A stretch of 64,000 bases of DNA from Pseudomonadota bacterium (GTDB taxonomy: Bacteria > Desulfobacterota > Desulfarculia > Desulfarculales > Desulfarculaceae). Location: assembly GCA_018902755.1 (NCBI GenBank), contig JAHIQI010000046.1, positions 110,225-174,224 on the forward strand. Direction: 5' to 3'. The first letter of the stretch is position 1; every line of letters starts with the position of its first letter. The notes under the pieces were generated by a model that did not search any database, had not been told where the DNA came from, and saw only the letters and a list, made by a program, of their open reading frames with translations. The position numbers and the translations under genes are program-made. Of this stretch, positions 34,079 to 41,481 are shown piece after piece.

Positions 34079-35221
34079 ATGTCAGGCAAACCAGCCATAG
34101 TCGGCGATTTCGTGCGGGTGATGGAGCAGTGGGCTCCAGCCTGGAGCGCCGAAAGCTGGGACAAGGTGGGACTGCAGGTGGGCGACCCCGTCGCTCCCGC
34201 GCCCAAGGCCTGGACAGCTTTGGAGTTGGGCGAGGAGCTTTTGGCCGACGCCTTGCAAGCCAAGGTGGCCCTGCTCCTGGTGCATCACCCGGTGTTGTTC
34301 CAACCGCTCGAACAACTGCGGGTGGACCGCCCGGAGACCGCCCGCCTGATCAAAGCCGCCTGCTCATCCATGGCCATATTCGCCGCCCATACCAACCTTG
34401 ACTCCGCCCCCGGCGGAGTCAACGACGTTTTAGGGGGACGTTTGGGTCTGAGCGAGCTTACGCCCCTCGTCTCCGCCCAAGACCAAAGCACCGCCAAGCT
34501 GGTGGTGTTCACCCCGCCCGAGGCCATGGAAACCGTCTCCGAGGCGCTGTACGCCGTGGGTGCCGGGCGTATCGGCGGCTACCGCGAATGCTCCTTTGCC
34601 GGAGTGGGAGTGGGCAGCTTCCTGGCGCCCCTGGACGGAGAGCCCTACCTGGGCCGCCCCGGCGAGAAGAAGATGGTGGAGGAGCTGCGCCTGGAGATGG
34701 TGGTCCCCACCGCCCTGGTGCCCCAGGCCCTGGAGGCGGTGCGCCGGGTGCACCCCTACGAGGAACCGGCGGTGGACGTGTATCACCTGCGCCAACCCTC
34801 CCAGGGCTTCGGCCTGGGCCGGGTGGGACACCTGACCGCCCCCGAGGAGGCGCACTCCTTTGCCCGGCGGGCGGCGGCGCAACTTGGCGCGGGTTGGGCC
34901 CATATGGGCGGACGGCCGCCCGAGAAAATCGAGAGGGTGGCTGTGGTGAGCGGCTCGGGCGGCGACCTGCTGCCCCAAGCGGCCGCGGCCGGAGCCCAAC
35001 TGCTCGTCACCGGCGAGGCCCGACACCATGTGGCCCAGCAGGCGGCGGACCTGGGTCTGGGCATCCTGTGCCTGGGCCATTACCAAACCGAAGTGGTTAT
35101 CGTAAAGCCCTGGGCGCACCGTCTCGCGCAAGCGTTGGCCGACCAGGGCCTGAACAGCATCGTAGAACCATACACCGGCGGGGTCGATCCTTGGCAGCCG
35201 GTTGTTCCAGAGGAGGAGTGA
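34079..35221 (+). CDS. Nif3-like dinuclear metal centre hexameric protein (YqfO long form)
   Basis: The 380-aa protein begins IVGDFVRVMEQWAP and has LLVHHPVLFQPLE and FAAHTNLDSAPGGVND, then GEARHHVAQQAADLG and GHYQTEVVIV, all Nif3/YbgI metal-ligand regions. A middle insertion (about residues 130-240, PII/YqfO-like) makes it the long form. The reaction is unknown (metal-dependent hydrolase proposed). It is coupled with the zinc-ribbon and rnhA genes in the Desulfobacterota order nif3-zinc ribbon-rnhA-rnpB. The frame is open far upstream, but the family starts here. Confidence 0.88.
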   Translation: MSGKPAIVGDFVRVMEQWAPAWSAESWDKVGLQVGDPVAPAPKAWTALELGEELLADALQAKVALLLVHHPVLFQPLEQLRVDRPETARLIKAACSSMAIFAAHTNLDSAPGGVNDVLGGRLGLSELTPLVSAQDQSTAKLVVFTPPEAMETVSEALYAVGAGRIGGYRECSFAGVGVGSFLAPLDGEPYLGRPGEKKMVEELRLEMVVPTALVPQALEAVRRVHPYEEPAVDVYHLRQPSQGFGLGRVGHLTAPEEAHSFARRAAAQLGAGWAHMGGRPPEKIERVAVVSGSGGDLLPQAAAAGAQLLVTGEARHHVAQQAADLGLGILCLGHYQTEVVIVKPWAHRLAQALADQGLNSIVEPYTGGVDPWQPVVPEEE

Positions 35222-35223
35222 CC

Positions 35224-35952
35224 TTGTTTGATCAGCTGCGTCTTTTGGTTAGGCTGCAAACCATGGATAAAACCCTGTTCGACCTTGGACAGGAACGGGA
35301 TGTGATCCCCGGCCGCCTGGCCGACCTGACCCAAGCCGAACAGGCCTTGCACAGCAAGCTGGAAGCCCAGCAGCAGCAGTTGGACCAGGTGCAAAAGCGC
35401 CGGGCCGATTTGGAGGAGATCGCCGACAACGTGCGCGCCCGCTTGCGCCGGGCCGAGAACCGCCTCATGGGCTCCAAGAGCACCAAGGAGTACCAGGCGG
35501 CCAACGCGGAGATCGACGACGGCAAGGACTCTCTCAAGGACACCGAAAACCAGCTCCTGGAGGTTATGGAGCAGGTGGAGACCCTGGAGAAGAAGGTGGC
35601 CGCTCTCACCGAGCGCCACGACGAGTTGGTGGCCGCCTCCAAACAGGAGCGGGCCCAGCTTGAGGAGCGCTACCACAACACCGACAGCGAAATTTCCCGT
35701 ATGATCGGCAATCGCGAAGAGCTGGCCGGCCAGGTGGACAAGGACCTGATGAAGGACTACGACTTCATCCGTCAGGCCCGCGACGGCGTGGCCCTGGCCG
35801 CGGTGAGCGAGGGCACCTGCACGGTGTGCCACATGACCATCCCGCCCCAGCAGTTCAACGAGCTCCAGCGCATGGACAAGATCATGTCCTGCCCCTCTTG
35901 CCGGCGCCTCATCTACTGGGCCGAGGCCGAGCAGCTCAAAGAGGTCCTGTGA
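35224..35952 (+). CDS. C4-type zinc-ribbon coiled-coil protein
   Basis: The 242-aa protein is a long coiled coil (about residues 10-170, DLTQAEQALHSKLEAQQQQL onward) ending in a C4 zinc ribbon: CTVCHMTI and CPSCRR near residues 200-225. It matches the zf-RING_7/DUF164 family, which is thought to bind nucleic acid. The start TTG at 35224 follows AGGAGG; a longer frame inside nif3 is a shadow. It overlaps rnhA by 4 bp. Confidence 0.88.
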   Translation: MFDQLRLLVRLQTMDKTLFDLGQERDVIPGRLADLTQAEQALHSKLEAQQQQLDQVQKRRADLEEIADNVRARLRRAENRLMGSKSTKEYQAANAEIDDGKDSLKDTENQLLEVMEQVETLEKKVAALTERHDELVAASKQERAQLEERYHNTDSEISRMIGNREELAGQVDKDLMKDYDFIRQARDGVALAAVSEGTCTVCHMTIPPQQFNELQRMDKIMSCPSCRRLIYWAEAEQLKEVL

Positions 35953-36362
35953 GTCCCCAGGGGCTCAGCCTGACCCTGCACAGCGACGGCGGCTCCCGGG
36001 GGAATCCCGGACCCGCCGGGGCCGGGGCGGTGCTCTACGACGACCAAGGCCAAGAGGTGGCGGCGCTCAGCCGCTACCTGGGCCGCACCACCAACAACGA
36101 GGCCGAGTACCAGGCCCTGCTCTTGGGCCTGAACGAGGCCAAGCGCCTGGGGGCGGCCCGGCTCACCGTGAAGATGGACTCCGAGCTGATCGTGCGTCAG
36201 TTGGAGGGCAAGTATCGGGTGAAGGCCCCCGGCCTGAAGCCCATGTACGACCAGGCCAAGCGCCTGTTGCAGGGCTTCGCCTCGGTGACTATCTTGCACG
36301 TACGGCGCGAGTTCAACAAAAGGGCAGACGAGCTGGCCAACCAGGCCATGGACCAGCATTAG
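35949..36362 (+). CDS. Ribonuclease HI-family protein
   Basis: The 137-aa protein has the four acidic residues of RNase H: HSDGGSRGNPG, NNEAEYQALLLGL, KMDSELIVRQ and FNKRADELANQA. It cleaves the RNA strand of RNA-DNA hybrids. The GTG start overlaps the previous stop by 4 bp (GTGA), showing coupling. It belongs to the archaeal/Bacillus YpdQ-like branch lacking the basic protrusion. Confidence 0.9.
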   Translation: MSPQGLSLTLHSDGGSRGNPGPAGAGAVLYDDQGQEVAALSRYLGRTTNNEAEYQALLLGLNEAKRLGAARLTVKMDSELIVRQLEGKYRVKAPGLKPMYDQAKRLLQGFASVTILHVRREFNKRADELANQAMDQH

Positions 36363-36393
36363 GCCGTTCAAAGCGCCAGGCGTTCAAATCAGC

Positions 36394-36399
36394 TATAAT
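36394..36399 (+). promoter_or_regulatory. -10 box of rnpB
   Basis: A perfect TATAAT lies 5 bp before the inferred RNase P RNA 5' end at 36404. No good -35 is seen. Confidence 0.6.
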
Positions 36400-36403
36400 T
36401 CAA

Positions 36404-36778
36404 GAGCCGGGACGGAGTCGGCCGGATGACCGCCGGCCCCTTTTGGGGGCGAGAGGAAAGTCCGGGCACCGCAGGGCAGGGTGCTGGCTAACGGCCAGGG
36501 GGGGCGACCCCACGGAAAGTGCCACAGAAAACAAACCGCCCGCGCTTGTTGGGCGCGGGTAAGGGTGAAACGGCGAGGTAAGAGCTCACCGCTGGGGCGG
36601 CGACGTCCCAGGCAGGGCAAACCCCACCCGGTGCAAGACCAAATAGGGAAGCGTTACGAGGGCGGCCCGCCCCAGCTTCCGGGTAGGTTGCTGGAGGCGT
36701 CGGGTAACCGGCGTCCTAGATGAATGGTCATCGCCCGGCCGCGAGGCCGGGAACAGAACCCGGCTTACAGGCCGGCTC
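36404..36778 (+). ncRNA. rnpB: RNase P RNA (class A)
   Basis: The conserved cores are present: GAGGAAAGTCCGGGC near 36451, ACAGAAA near 36524, GGCAAACCCC near 36615, AGATGAATGGTC near 36718 and ACAGAACCCGGCTTAC near 36752. The ends pair as P1 (GAGCCGG with CCGGCTC). It removes 5' leaders from pre-tRNA. It follows rnhA, a common order in this group. Confidence 0.96.
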
Positions 36779-36807
36779 CGCCCCGGCTCTTCACGCGGAA
36801 TTTGCCC

Positions 36808-37296
36808 ATGACCGTCAACTACCGAGTCAGACCTGCCCAGTTGTCCGACGCTGAACAGCTTTGCCAAATCCTGGAGGCCCTGGGCTGGTTCCCCCATCTG
36901 GACGGCAGCAGCCTGAGCCGGGACGGCATCACCCGCCAGGTGGCCGGTTGCCTGGCCGACCCCAGCCATTGCCTGCTGGTGGCCCAGCAAGGCCCCGGCC
37001 ATCTGCTGGGCTACGTCTCCCTGCACCGCAACCCCTCCCTGTTCCTCACCTCGCCGGAGATATACCTGGCCGAGCTGTTCGTGCACCCCGAGGCCAGGGG
37101 GAGCGGGGTGGGCACCAGCCTGTTGGAGGAGGCGGAGCGTTGGGCCCAGCGCGAGGGCTGCTCGCGCATGATGCTCATCAACAACCGCCTGCGCCAGTCA
37201 TATTTAAACGGCTTTTACGCCAAGCGGGGCTGGCGCGAGCGCGAGGACATGGCCAACTTCGTGCTCCCCCTGCACCGGCCGGCGGGCAGTGACTAA
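36808..37296 (+). CDS. GNAT-family N-acetyltransferase
   Basis: The 162-aa protein has the acetyl-CoA loop in LAELFVHPEARGSGVGTSLLEEAERWA (motif A) and FYAKRGWRER at the end. It transfers an acyl group from CoA to an unknown amine. I chose ATG 36808 because the upstream part of the frame lies in RNase P RNA. It overlaps the ATP-grasp gene by 8 bp. Confidence 0.85.
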   Translation: MTVNYRVRPAQLSDAEQLCQILEALGWFPHLDGSSLSRDGITRQVAGCLADPSHCLLVAQQGPGHLLGYVSLHRNPSLFLTSPEIYLAELFVHPEARGSGVGTSLLEEAERWAQREGCSRMMLINNRLRQSYLNGFYAKRGWREREDMANFVLPLHRPAGSD

Positions 37297-38083
37297 GCCC
37301 ATCGTTATAGGCGCGCGCCTCAAGCGCTACCCCCAGTTCACCACCCTGGGCCCCCGGCCCAACCTGGACGACTACCCGCCCGAGCATCTGGAGCTGATCC
37401 GTGAGGCATCGGTGGTCTATTACCCCACCGAGATCCTGGCCCCTCAGCTGGCCGCCATGGGCAAGCGCCTTTTCCCCTCCCTGGCCTGCCACCTTTTGGA
37501 GGGCGACAAGATAAAGCAGACCACCCTGTTCAAGCTCCTGGGCCTGCCCCACCCCCACACCAGGGTGTTCTACGGCAGCCAGCGCCGGGAGATCCTCGAT
37601 CACTTCGCCTTCCCCTTTGTGGCCAAGAAGGCGCGGGCCTCCTCCCGGGGGCGGGGGGTTCACCTCATCGAGAACCAGGCCCAGCTCACGGCCTACCTGG
37701 CCGACAACAAGGTGGCCTACATCCAGGAGCGCCTGCCCATCAGCCGCGACCTCAGGGTGGTGGTCATCGGCTTTAAGCCGGTGTGCGCCTACTGGCGCGT
37801 GCCCCCGCCTGGCGAGTGGCGCAGCAACGTGGCCCAGGGCGCCACGGTGGATTTCAAGGATGTGCCGTCCCAGGCGGTGGAGTTGGCCGTAGCCGCGGCC
37901 AAGGCGGCGGACCTGGACGAGGTGGGCCTGGACCTGGCCGTGGTCGACGGCCGGCCGCTTCTGCTAGAATTTAACGTTAAGTACGGACGCCAAGGACCCA
38001 GCCAGATGGGCCTTGACGTGGTGGATTACGTGGCCCAAGGCATATTGGCGGGCAGGCTGCCGCCCCCAAGGAGTAGCGCATGA
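37289..38083 (+). CDS. ATP-grasp (RimK-like) ligase
   Basis: The 264-aa protein has ATP-grasp landmarks: FPFVAKKARASSRGRGVHLI (P-loop-like Gly-rich loop), AYIQERLPISRDLRVVVIG and the metal-binding DLAVVDGRPLLLEFNVKYG. Such enzymes make amide bonds, for example adding glutamate. The start is GTG at 37289, overlapping the GNAT gene; its 3' end overlaps the next gene by 4 bp. The tight three-gene unit suggests one pathway, for example a modified peptide or sugar acid. Confidence 0.85.
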   Translation: MTKPIVIGARLKRYPQFTTLGPRPNLDDYPPEHLELIREASVVYYPTEILAPQLAAMGKRLFPSLACHLLEGDKIKQTTLFKLLGLPHPHTRVFYGSQRREILDHFAFPFVAKKARASSRGRGVHLIENQAQLTAYLADNKVAYIQERLPISRDLRVVVIGFKPVCAYWRVPPPGEWRSNVAQGATVDFKDVPSQAVELAVAAAKAADLDEVGLDLAVVDGRPLLLEFNVKYGRQGPSQMGLDVVDYVAQGILAGRLPPPRSSA

Positions 38084-38421
38084 GCAAGTGGATGCAGATC
38101 AGGGTCAGGGTGGAGCCGGTTTACAAGAAAAGCTTTGCCAAGGACTTCCCCAAGCTGTACGCGGTGGTCACCGGCCTGGACAACAGCCTCATAGACCAGA
38201 ACCCCTCGCTCATGGACCTGGTGCCCCTGGTGGTGCGCCTGAGCCAGGAGAAAACCCTGGAGCCGGGGCTGTCCAATGCCATCGAGCACTACGGCCCCAA
38301 GATCGTGGAGTTGCACCGCCAGATCAGCGATGCGGTGGGCGGCTGGAAGCTCGGCGACGCCGAGAAGCTGCTCTACGAGTTGGAGGACAACTTCGTGTCC
38401 TTCGAGAAGGAACTGGGTTAG
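38080..38421 (+). CDS. Small helical protein of unknown function, in ATP-grasp operon
   Basis: The 113-aa soluble protein begins MSKWMQIRVRVEP and is mostly helical, with a run LYELEDNFVSFEKELG at the end. No motif or signal peptide is visible. It overlaps the ATP-grasp stop by 4 bp (ATGA) and is probably co-translated. It may be a carrier or regulator for the ligase, but that is inference. Confidence 0.65.
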   Translation: MSKWMQIRVRVEPVYKKSFAKDFPKLYAVVTGLDNSLIDQNPSLMDLVPLVVRLSQEKTLEPGLSNAIEHYGPKIVELHRQISDAVGGWKLGDAEKLLYELEDNFVSFEKELG

Positions 38422-38460
38422 CAGCAACCTCTCCCCTGCCCTCTATGCGCCACCGGCAAT

Positions 38461-38497
38461 AAAAAAGGTCCGCCGCAGGCAATGCCCGCGGCGGACC
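38461..38497 (-). terminator. Terminator of the PagL-like gene
   Basis: A 10-bp stem (GGTCCGCCGC with GCGGCGGACC) is flanked on the left by six A residues, giving a T-run for leftward transcription. It may also act on the plus side, where only CGTTTT follows. Confidence 0.75.
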
Positions 38498-38553
38498 CAG
38501 TCGTTTTCAGACGGTTCGGCGCTGAGACGGCGCCAAGCCCCCAGGCAAGCGGC

Positions 38554-39108
38554 CTAGAAGGCCCAGGCGATGCCGAACTGAGCCTGGTTGCTGGTCACGC
38601 CGTGGTTGCGCTCGTCCAGCCCGGCGTTGCTGATGTGGCGCAAACGATAGCCGAACTCGATGCTCACGTTGTTCTGCAAGGGAATGCGCAGGCCCACGCC
38701 GCCGTAGCTCAGGAAGTTGAAGCCTATGCCCAACTCCTGGATGTCCAGGCTGTTGTAGGAGGGGCCGATGCCGCCTTCGATGTAGGGGATCACCGCGGCC
38801 TTGCCGATGTACAGGCGCAGGGCGGGAATGATGGCCACCTCAACCCCGTTGCCGTAGTCCCAGAAGCCGCCCACCAGGCCTTCCAGGCGGAAGTCCAGGC
38901 GCACGTCCTCGTTGTCTACAAGAGGCATGGCCACGTGAACGAAGATGCCGCCTTCATACAAGTCCCCGTTGTTGACGTCCATGGACAGGTTGCCGAAGGC
39001 GGTGAGGCCCCATTCCTTGAAGCCCATTTCACCGGCGGAGGCCGGAGCGGCCATGGTGATCAACAGCAGGGCCAATAGAGGCAGGATCATAGACAAGCGT
39101 TTGGCCAC
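38554..39108 (-). CDS. PagL-like outer-membrane beta-barrel (lipid A 3-O-deacylase family)
   Basis: The 184-aa protein has a signal peptide (residues 1-26, LLALLLITMAAPASA) and an eight-stranded barrel pattern. The C-terminal YRLRHISNAGLDERNHG block carries the PagL His-x-Ser-Asn-Ala-Gly catalytic motif. PagL removes a 3-O acyl chain from lipid A at the outer membrane. The start GTG 39108 follows AAGGAGG; a longer frame to 39273 has no signal peptide at its start. The transposon at 39243 sits 134 bp upstream and may have replaced part of its promoter. Confidence 0.75.
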   Translation of the reverse strand: MAKRLSMILPLLALLLITMAAPASAGEMGFKEWGLTAFGNLSMDVNNGDLYEGGIFVHVAMPLVDNEDVRLDFRLEGLVGGFWDYGNGVEVAIIPALRLYIGKAAVIPYIEGGIGPSYNSLDIQELGIGFNFLSYGGVGLRIPLQNNVSIEFGYRLRHISNAGLDERNHGVTSNQAQFGIAWAF

Positions 39109-39234
39109 GTTTTCCTCCTTGCGTCGCCGGGGTTCGCGTAAATTTTCAATCGTCGCCGCCAGGTGCGGCGGTCCCCCAAAATGGCCGGGACCACCCAGAT
39201 AGTGCAAGCTTGGAGCCTCCATGTCAAGTACCTG

Positions 39235-39242
39235 GAACAAGC
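39235..39242. repeat. Target-site duplication, left copy
   Basis: GAACAAGC directly abuts the left terminal inverted repeat of the transposon and is repeated at 42386-42393 after the right one. An 8-bp duplication fits IS1- and IS1595-type transposition. Confidence 0.92.
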
Positions 39243-39261
39243 GGTAGTGGGTCAGTTTGAA
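39243..39261 (+). repeat. Left terminal inverted repeat of the transposon
   Basis: GGTAGTGGGTCAGTTTGAA is the exact reverse complement of 42367-42385 (19 of 19). The next base inward differs. Confidence 0.95.
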
Positions 39262-39343
39262 TGAGAGGACCAAATCTTGCTTTTTGGATCACAAGTTGCG
39301 ATAATCCCACCTCAACCACACTACAATTGGGGAGGGGTGGGTT

Positions 39344-39655
39344 ATGGCAGCCGAAGAAAGCGGCAAGGAACAGGTACAGATCGGACCAATACCACAATTT
39401 TACATCCCCATGTTTACGGTGGCGCACAGCAGCTTGGATTTCAAAATAGTCGGATTCTTCGCCAACTGCCTTTCGGACACCAAGCCTGGGCCGAATGGTA
39501 TGAGTGTTGGTGTGAGGGCTGGCATAGAGATTGTTGTGAGCCCTGGGGGAGCCAAGGAGCTTTTAAACACCCTGAAAACCAACATAGAAAAATTCGAGAA
39601 AGAATTTGGCGAAATAAACCCGCCACGCAAGGGAAAACAGCCCCCTGCGGAATAG
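39344..39655 (+). CDS. DUF3467-like small protein (transposon passenger)
   Basis: The 103-aa protein reads FTVAHSSLDFKIVGFFANCL then IEIVVSPGGAKELLNTLKTN and IEKFEKEFGEI, which fits the DUF3467 pattern (a beta-rich start and a 'VVxSPxxAKxLLxxLxxNIxxYExxFGEI' end). DUF3467 is of unknown function. GGAGGGG precedes the ATG. It is first in an operon with the next two genes: 8 bp to the nuclease-like gene. Confidence 0.7.
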   Translation: MAAEESGKEQVQIGPIPQFYIPMFTVAHSSLDFKIVGFFANCLSDTKPGPNGMSVGVRAGIEIVVSPGGAKELLNTLKTNIEKFEKEFGEINPPRKGKQPPAE

Positions 39656-39663
39656 GTGATTGC

Positions 39664-40011
39664 ATGCTGGGGGAATTGTTTTATGAAACGGCCCCGTTCG
39701 TGGGTGATGTGGTGTGCTACGAGGTTGAGTGGCAGGAGCATGTTGTCGCTGAGCATCCAGAGATGGAGGGCAGAAAAGAAGAAGTTAGGGCGACCGTACT
39801 AGACCCGTCGCTTGTTGTCACCAGCTATAACGAGTCTTATCTTTTAGTTAACGAAGATATTTCACACCCCGATATACCAGAAGCGGTTTTGCGGGTTCCG
39901 GTCCGTCGGCATGGTACAATTTACAGGGTAGCCACGGCTTATTTTGATGATGACGTTACGGGTGGGGGCGTTATTGTGTATAGGAGAGATGCTACACGTA
40001 TCGTACGATAG
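39664..40011 (+). CDS. Putative PBECR/RelE-like nuclease toxin (transposon passenger)
   Basis: The 115-aa protein has the pattern EWQEHVVAEHPEMEGRKEEV, TVLDPSLVVTS and a final VATAYFDDDV.GGGVIVYRR, resembling phage-barnase/colicin-D-like (PBECR) or DUF4258 nuclease folds, in which a His-rich helix precedes a five-stranded sheet. The partner at 39989 is DUF2283, a family often next to such nucleases. The start ATG 39664 follows AGGTGA. It overlaps DUF2283 by 23 bp. The nuclease call is inference from pattern and context. Confidence 0.45.
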   Translation: MLGELFYETAPFVGDVVCYEVEWQEHVVAEHPEMEGRKEEVRATVLDPSLVVTSYNESYLLVNEDISHPDIPEAVLRVPVRRHGTIYRVATAYFDDDVTGGGVIVYRRDATRIVR

Positions 40012-40270
40012 GGGCTCCGATGTCCTTTATGTAAGGACCGGCCAGGCGGTTCCTAGCGTTACTAGGGCGCAGCCTGACGGCGTATTGTTCCGTTTTGCAA
40101 TTGATGGTGGCGAAGCAAGCGGCGTTACAGTGCTAGAAGTTTCCAGCTTATGGGGAAGCCGTTTTGACAAGCTTGCCGAGATAGTTTCAGAATTTTTAGC
40201 AACACCAAGCGAAGAAGCGTTTGTAAAAATTAAGGATGAAATTGGCAGGGGCACCGTTTCCTTGGCCTAA
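39989..40270 (+). CDS. DUF2283 protein, probable antitoxin partner
   Basis: The 93-aa protein begins MLHVSYDRGSDVLYVRTG and has VTVLEVSSLWGSRF, the DUF2283 signature ('YDxxxDxLYI...GIEIL'). Members commonly sit beside DUF4258 nucleases and are taken as antitoxins. AGGAGAG precedes the ATG at 39989. It overlaps the nuclease-like gene, and its stop overlaps the stop of the convergent transposase gene by 4 bp. Confidence 0.75.
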   Translation: MLHVSYDRGSDVLYVRTGQAVPSVTRAQPDGVLFRFAIDGGEASGVTVLEVSSLWGSRFDKLAEIVSEFLATPSEEAFVKIKDEIGRGTVSLA

Positions 40271-41097
40271 TCTAACAGCGCCGCAATCTCCACCAAATCC
40301 CAAACATGGTCACAGGCACCCGCCTCCATAGCGGGGGTTACTCTCAGCGTCTGGTGGATGCGGGCGTAGTTGTAATGCATGAAATGCAGGCTCACCGAAG
40401 CTGCAAGGTTCTCCCACTTCTTAGAAAAGCCGTTAGTTAGGCGGGTAAAGCGCCTCATGCCCATACGCATGGTCAAGTTCTGGCGCTCCGAAAAGCTTGT
40501 CGATATTTTCTTGGGGTCAGGGTTGCCGTTAATTACCGTCTTGCTTGTGCCTAGGCACTTGGCGGGGCTGTAACGCTTTTGCCCCTCGGGGTCAACACCG
40601 TATAGCTTTACTAGCTGAGCAAAGTCAACATCGGCCCCAAAGGTAGATTCCACCGCAGAGATATAGGGAGCGTGGCCGTCACTGGTGAGTTGAATCCGCG
40701 CACCAGAGGCCAGGCGGCTATGCAGGTCGGCCAGGAACACGGTTGCCGCCCCTGCATCGCGAGTGCCCACCAAATAAGAGGGCACCAGCTTGGTATCAGC
40801 ATCAATCGCAACCCATGTCCATATGTCGCCATAGCCGAATACGCCCCGCTTATCAACGGGTACATTCTTTTGCTTGGCGTAGCAGTAGGCCCATATCTCG
40901 TCTACCTGGATGCGCTTGCAGTTGAGATTGACAAGGTGTTCGTTCTGGTACTCCGCGCAGGCTTGGCCCAAATCCACCAGGAGCTTGACCACAGTATTCT
41001 TGGCCGCGCCGGTCATGCGAACCGTGGCGCGGATAGAATTGCCCTCGACAAGACAGCCGATGATTTGGGCGCGTTTCTCTGTGGTAAGCCTGTTCAT
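40267..41097 (-). CDS. IS1-like DDE transposase
   Basis: The 276-aa protein begins with an N-terminal helix-turn-helix (MNRLTTEKRAQIIGCLVEGN), then a catalytic core with acidic residues in IQVDEIWAY, LTSDGHAPY and FSERQNLTMR, ending HFMHYNYARIHQTLRVTPAM. This matches the IS1-related transposases common in environmental genomes. The 8-bp target duplication is compatible. I chose ATG 41097 because relatives begin MN(K/R)L; the frame could start 12 codons earlier. It should act on the 39243 and 42385 ends. Confidence 0.88.
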   Translation of the reverse strand: MNRLTTEKRAQIIGCLVEGNSIRATVRMTGAAKNTVVKLLVDLGQACAEYQNEHLVNLNCKRIQVDEIWAYCYAKQKNVPVDKRGVFGYGDIWTWVAIDADTKLVPSYLVGTRDAGAATVFLADLHSRLASGARIQLTSDGHAPYISAVESTFGADVDFAQLVKLYGVDPEGQKRYSPAKCLGTSKTVINGNPDPKKISTSFSERQNLTMRMGMRRFTRLTNGFSKKWENLAASVSLHFMHYNYARIHQTLRVTPAMEAGACDHVWDLVEIAALLD

Positions 41098-41154
41098 GGT
41101 TTTAAAGTAACTCTTTTGCTTGTGGGGTGTCAAGCATAAAAGTCAGTTTAAAAT

Positions 41155-41195
41155 AAAAAATATTAATGCGCCCCCCGTGCGGAACAGGGGGCGGC
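41155..41195 (-). terminator. Possible terminator for the transposon tRNA transcript
   Basis: A 7-bp stem (CGCCCCC with GGGGGCG, 41169-41193) is followed on the minus strand by ATTAATATTTTTTATTT. It lies between the tRNA and the transposase gene. Confidence 0.6.
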
Positions 41196-41245
41196 AAAGA
41201 TTAGTAAGATTAAGTCGTTACCGGTTTATAGGTTTGGTGGCGGCG

Positions 41246-41277
41246 GCATAATGGCCCTCCAGTGGAGCCAATTATGC
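41246..41277. other. Imperfect long hairpin inside the transposon
   Basis: GCATAATGGCCCTCC can pair with GGAGCCAATTATGC, with one bulge. It lies between the tRNA and the terminator hairpin and has no coding sense. Role unknown. Confidence 0.5.
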
Positions 41278-41379
41278 TTGACAAAACCGCCCAGGTAGGC
41301 TAAATTACACATAGTTTTTGTGCCTTCCTTGGCTTTTGCTTGTTGGTTTGTCTCCATTAACGCAACAAGCTGGTTAAGG

Positions 41380-41473
41380 TGGCGGAAGCGGCGGGAGTTG
41401 AACCCGCGAAACACGTGCCAGCGCGTTTGTCCGATCCTAAGTCGGATGGCTTAAACCACTCGCCCACGCTTCC
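41380..41473 (-). tRNA. Class II tRNA: serine-type body with leucine anticodon TAG (transposon-borne)
   Basis: A full cloverleaf folds: acceptor GGAAGCG/CGCTTCC, D-arm GGC-loop-GCC, anticodon stem TCCGA/TCGGA with loop CTTAGGA, a ~22-nt variable region with a 7-bp stem, T-arm GCGGG/CCCGC with TTCAACT, discriminator G73 and encoded CCA. The anticodon TAG and G37 are those of leucine (CUA codons). The G73 discriminator, GCGAGTGGTTTAAGC D-arm and long variable arm are serine-like; leucine tRNAs normally have A73 and a shorter arm. It lies 8 bp after the stop of the gene at 41482. Confidence 0.85.
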
Positions 41474-41481
41474 GTGTCGAC

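Noticed and set aside
36724..36807. N-terminal extension of the GNAT protein
   Set aside because: It lies inside the conserved RNase P RNA 3' end.
39277..39663. Long N-terminal extension of the 115-aa transposon protein
   Set aside because: It is another frame of the DUF3467-like gene.
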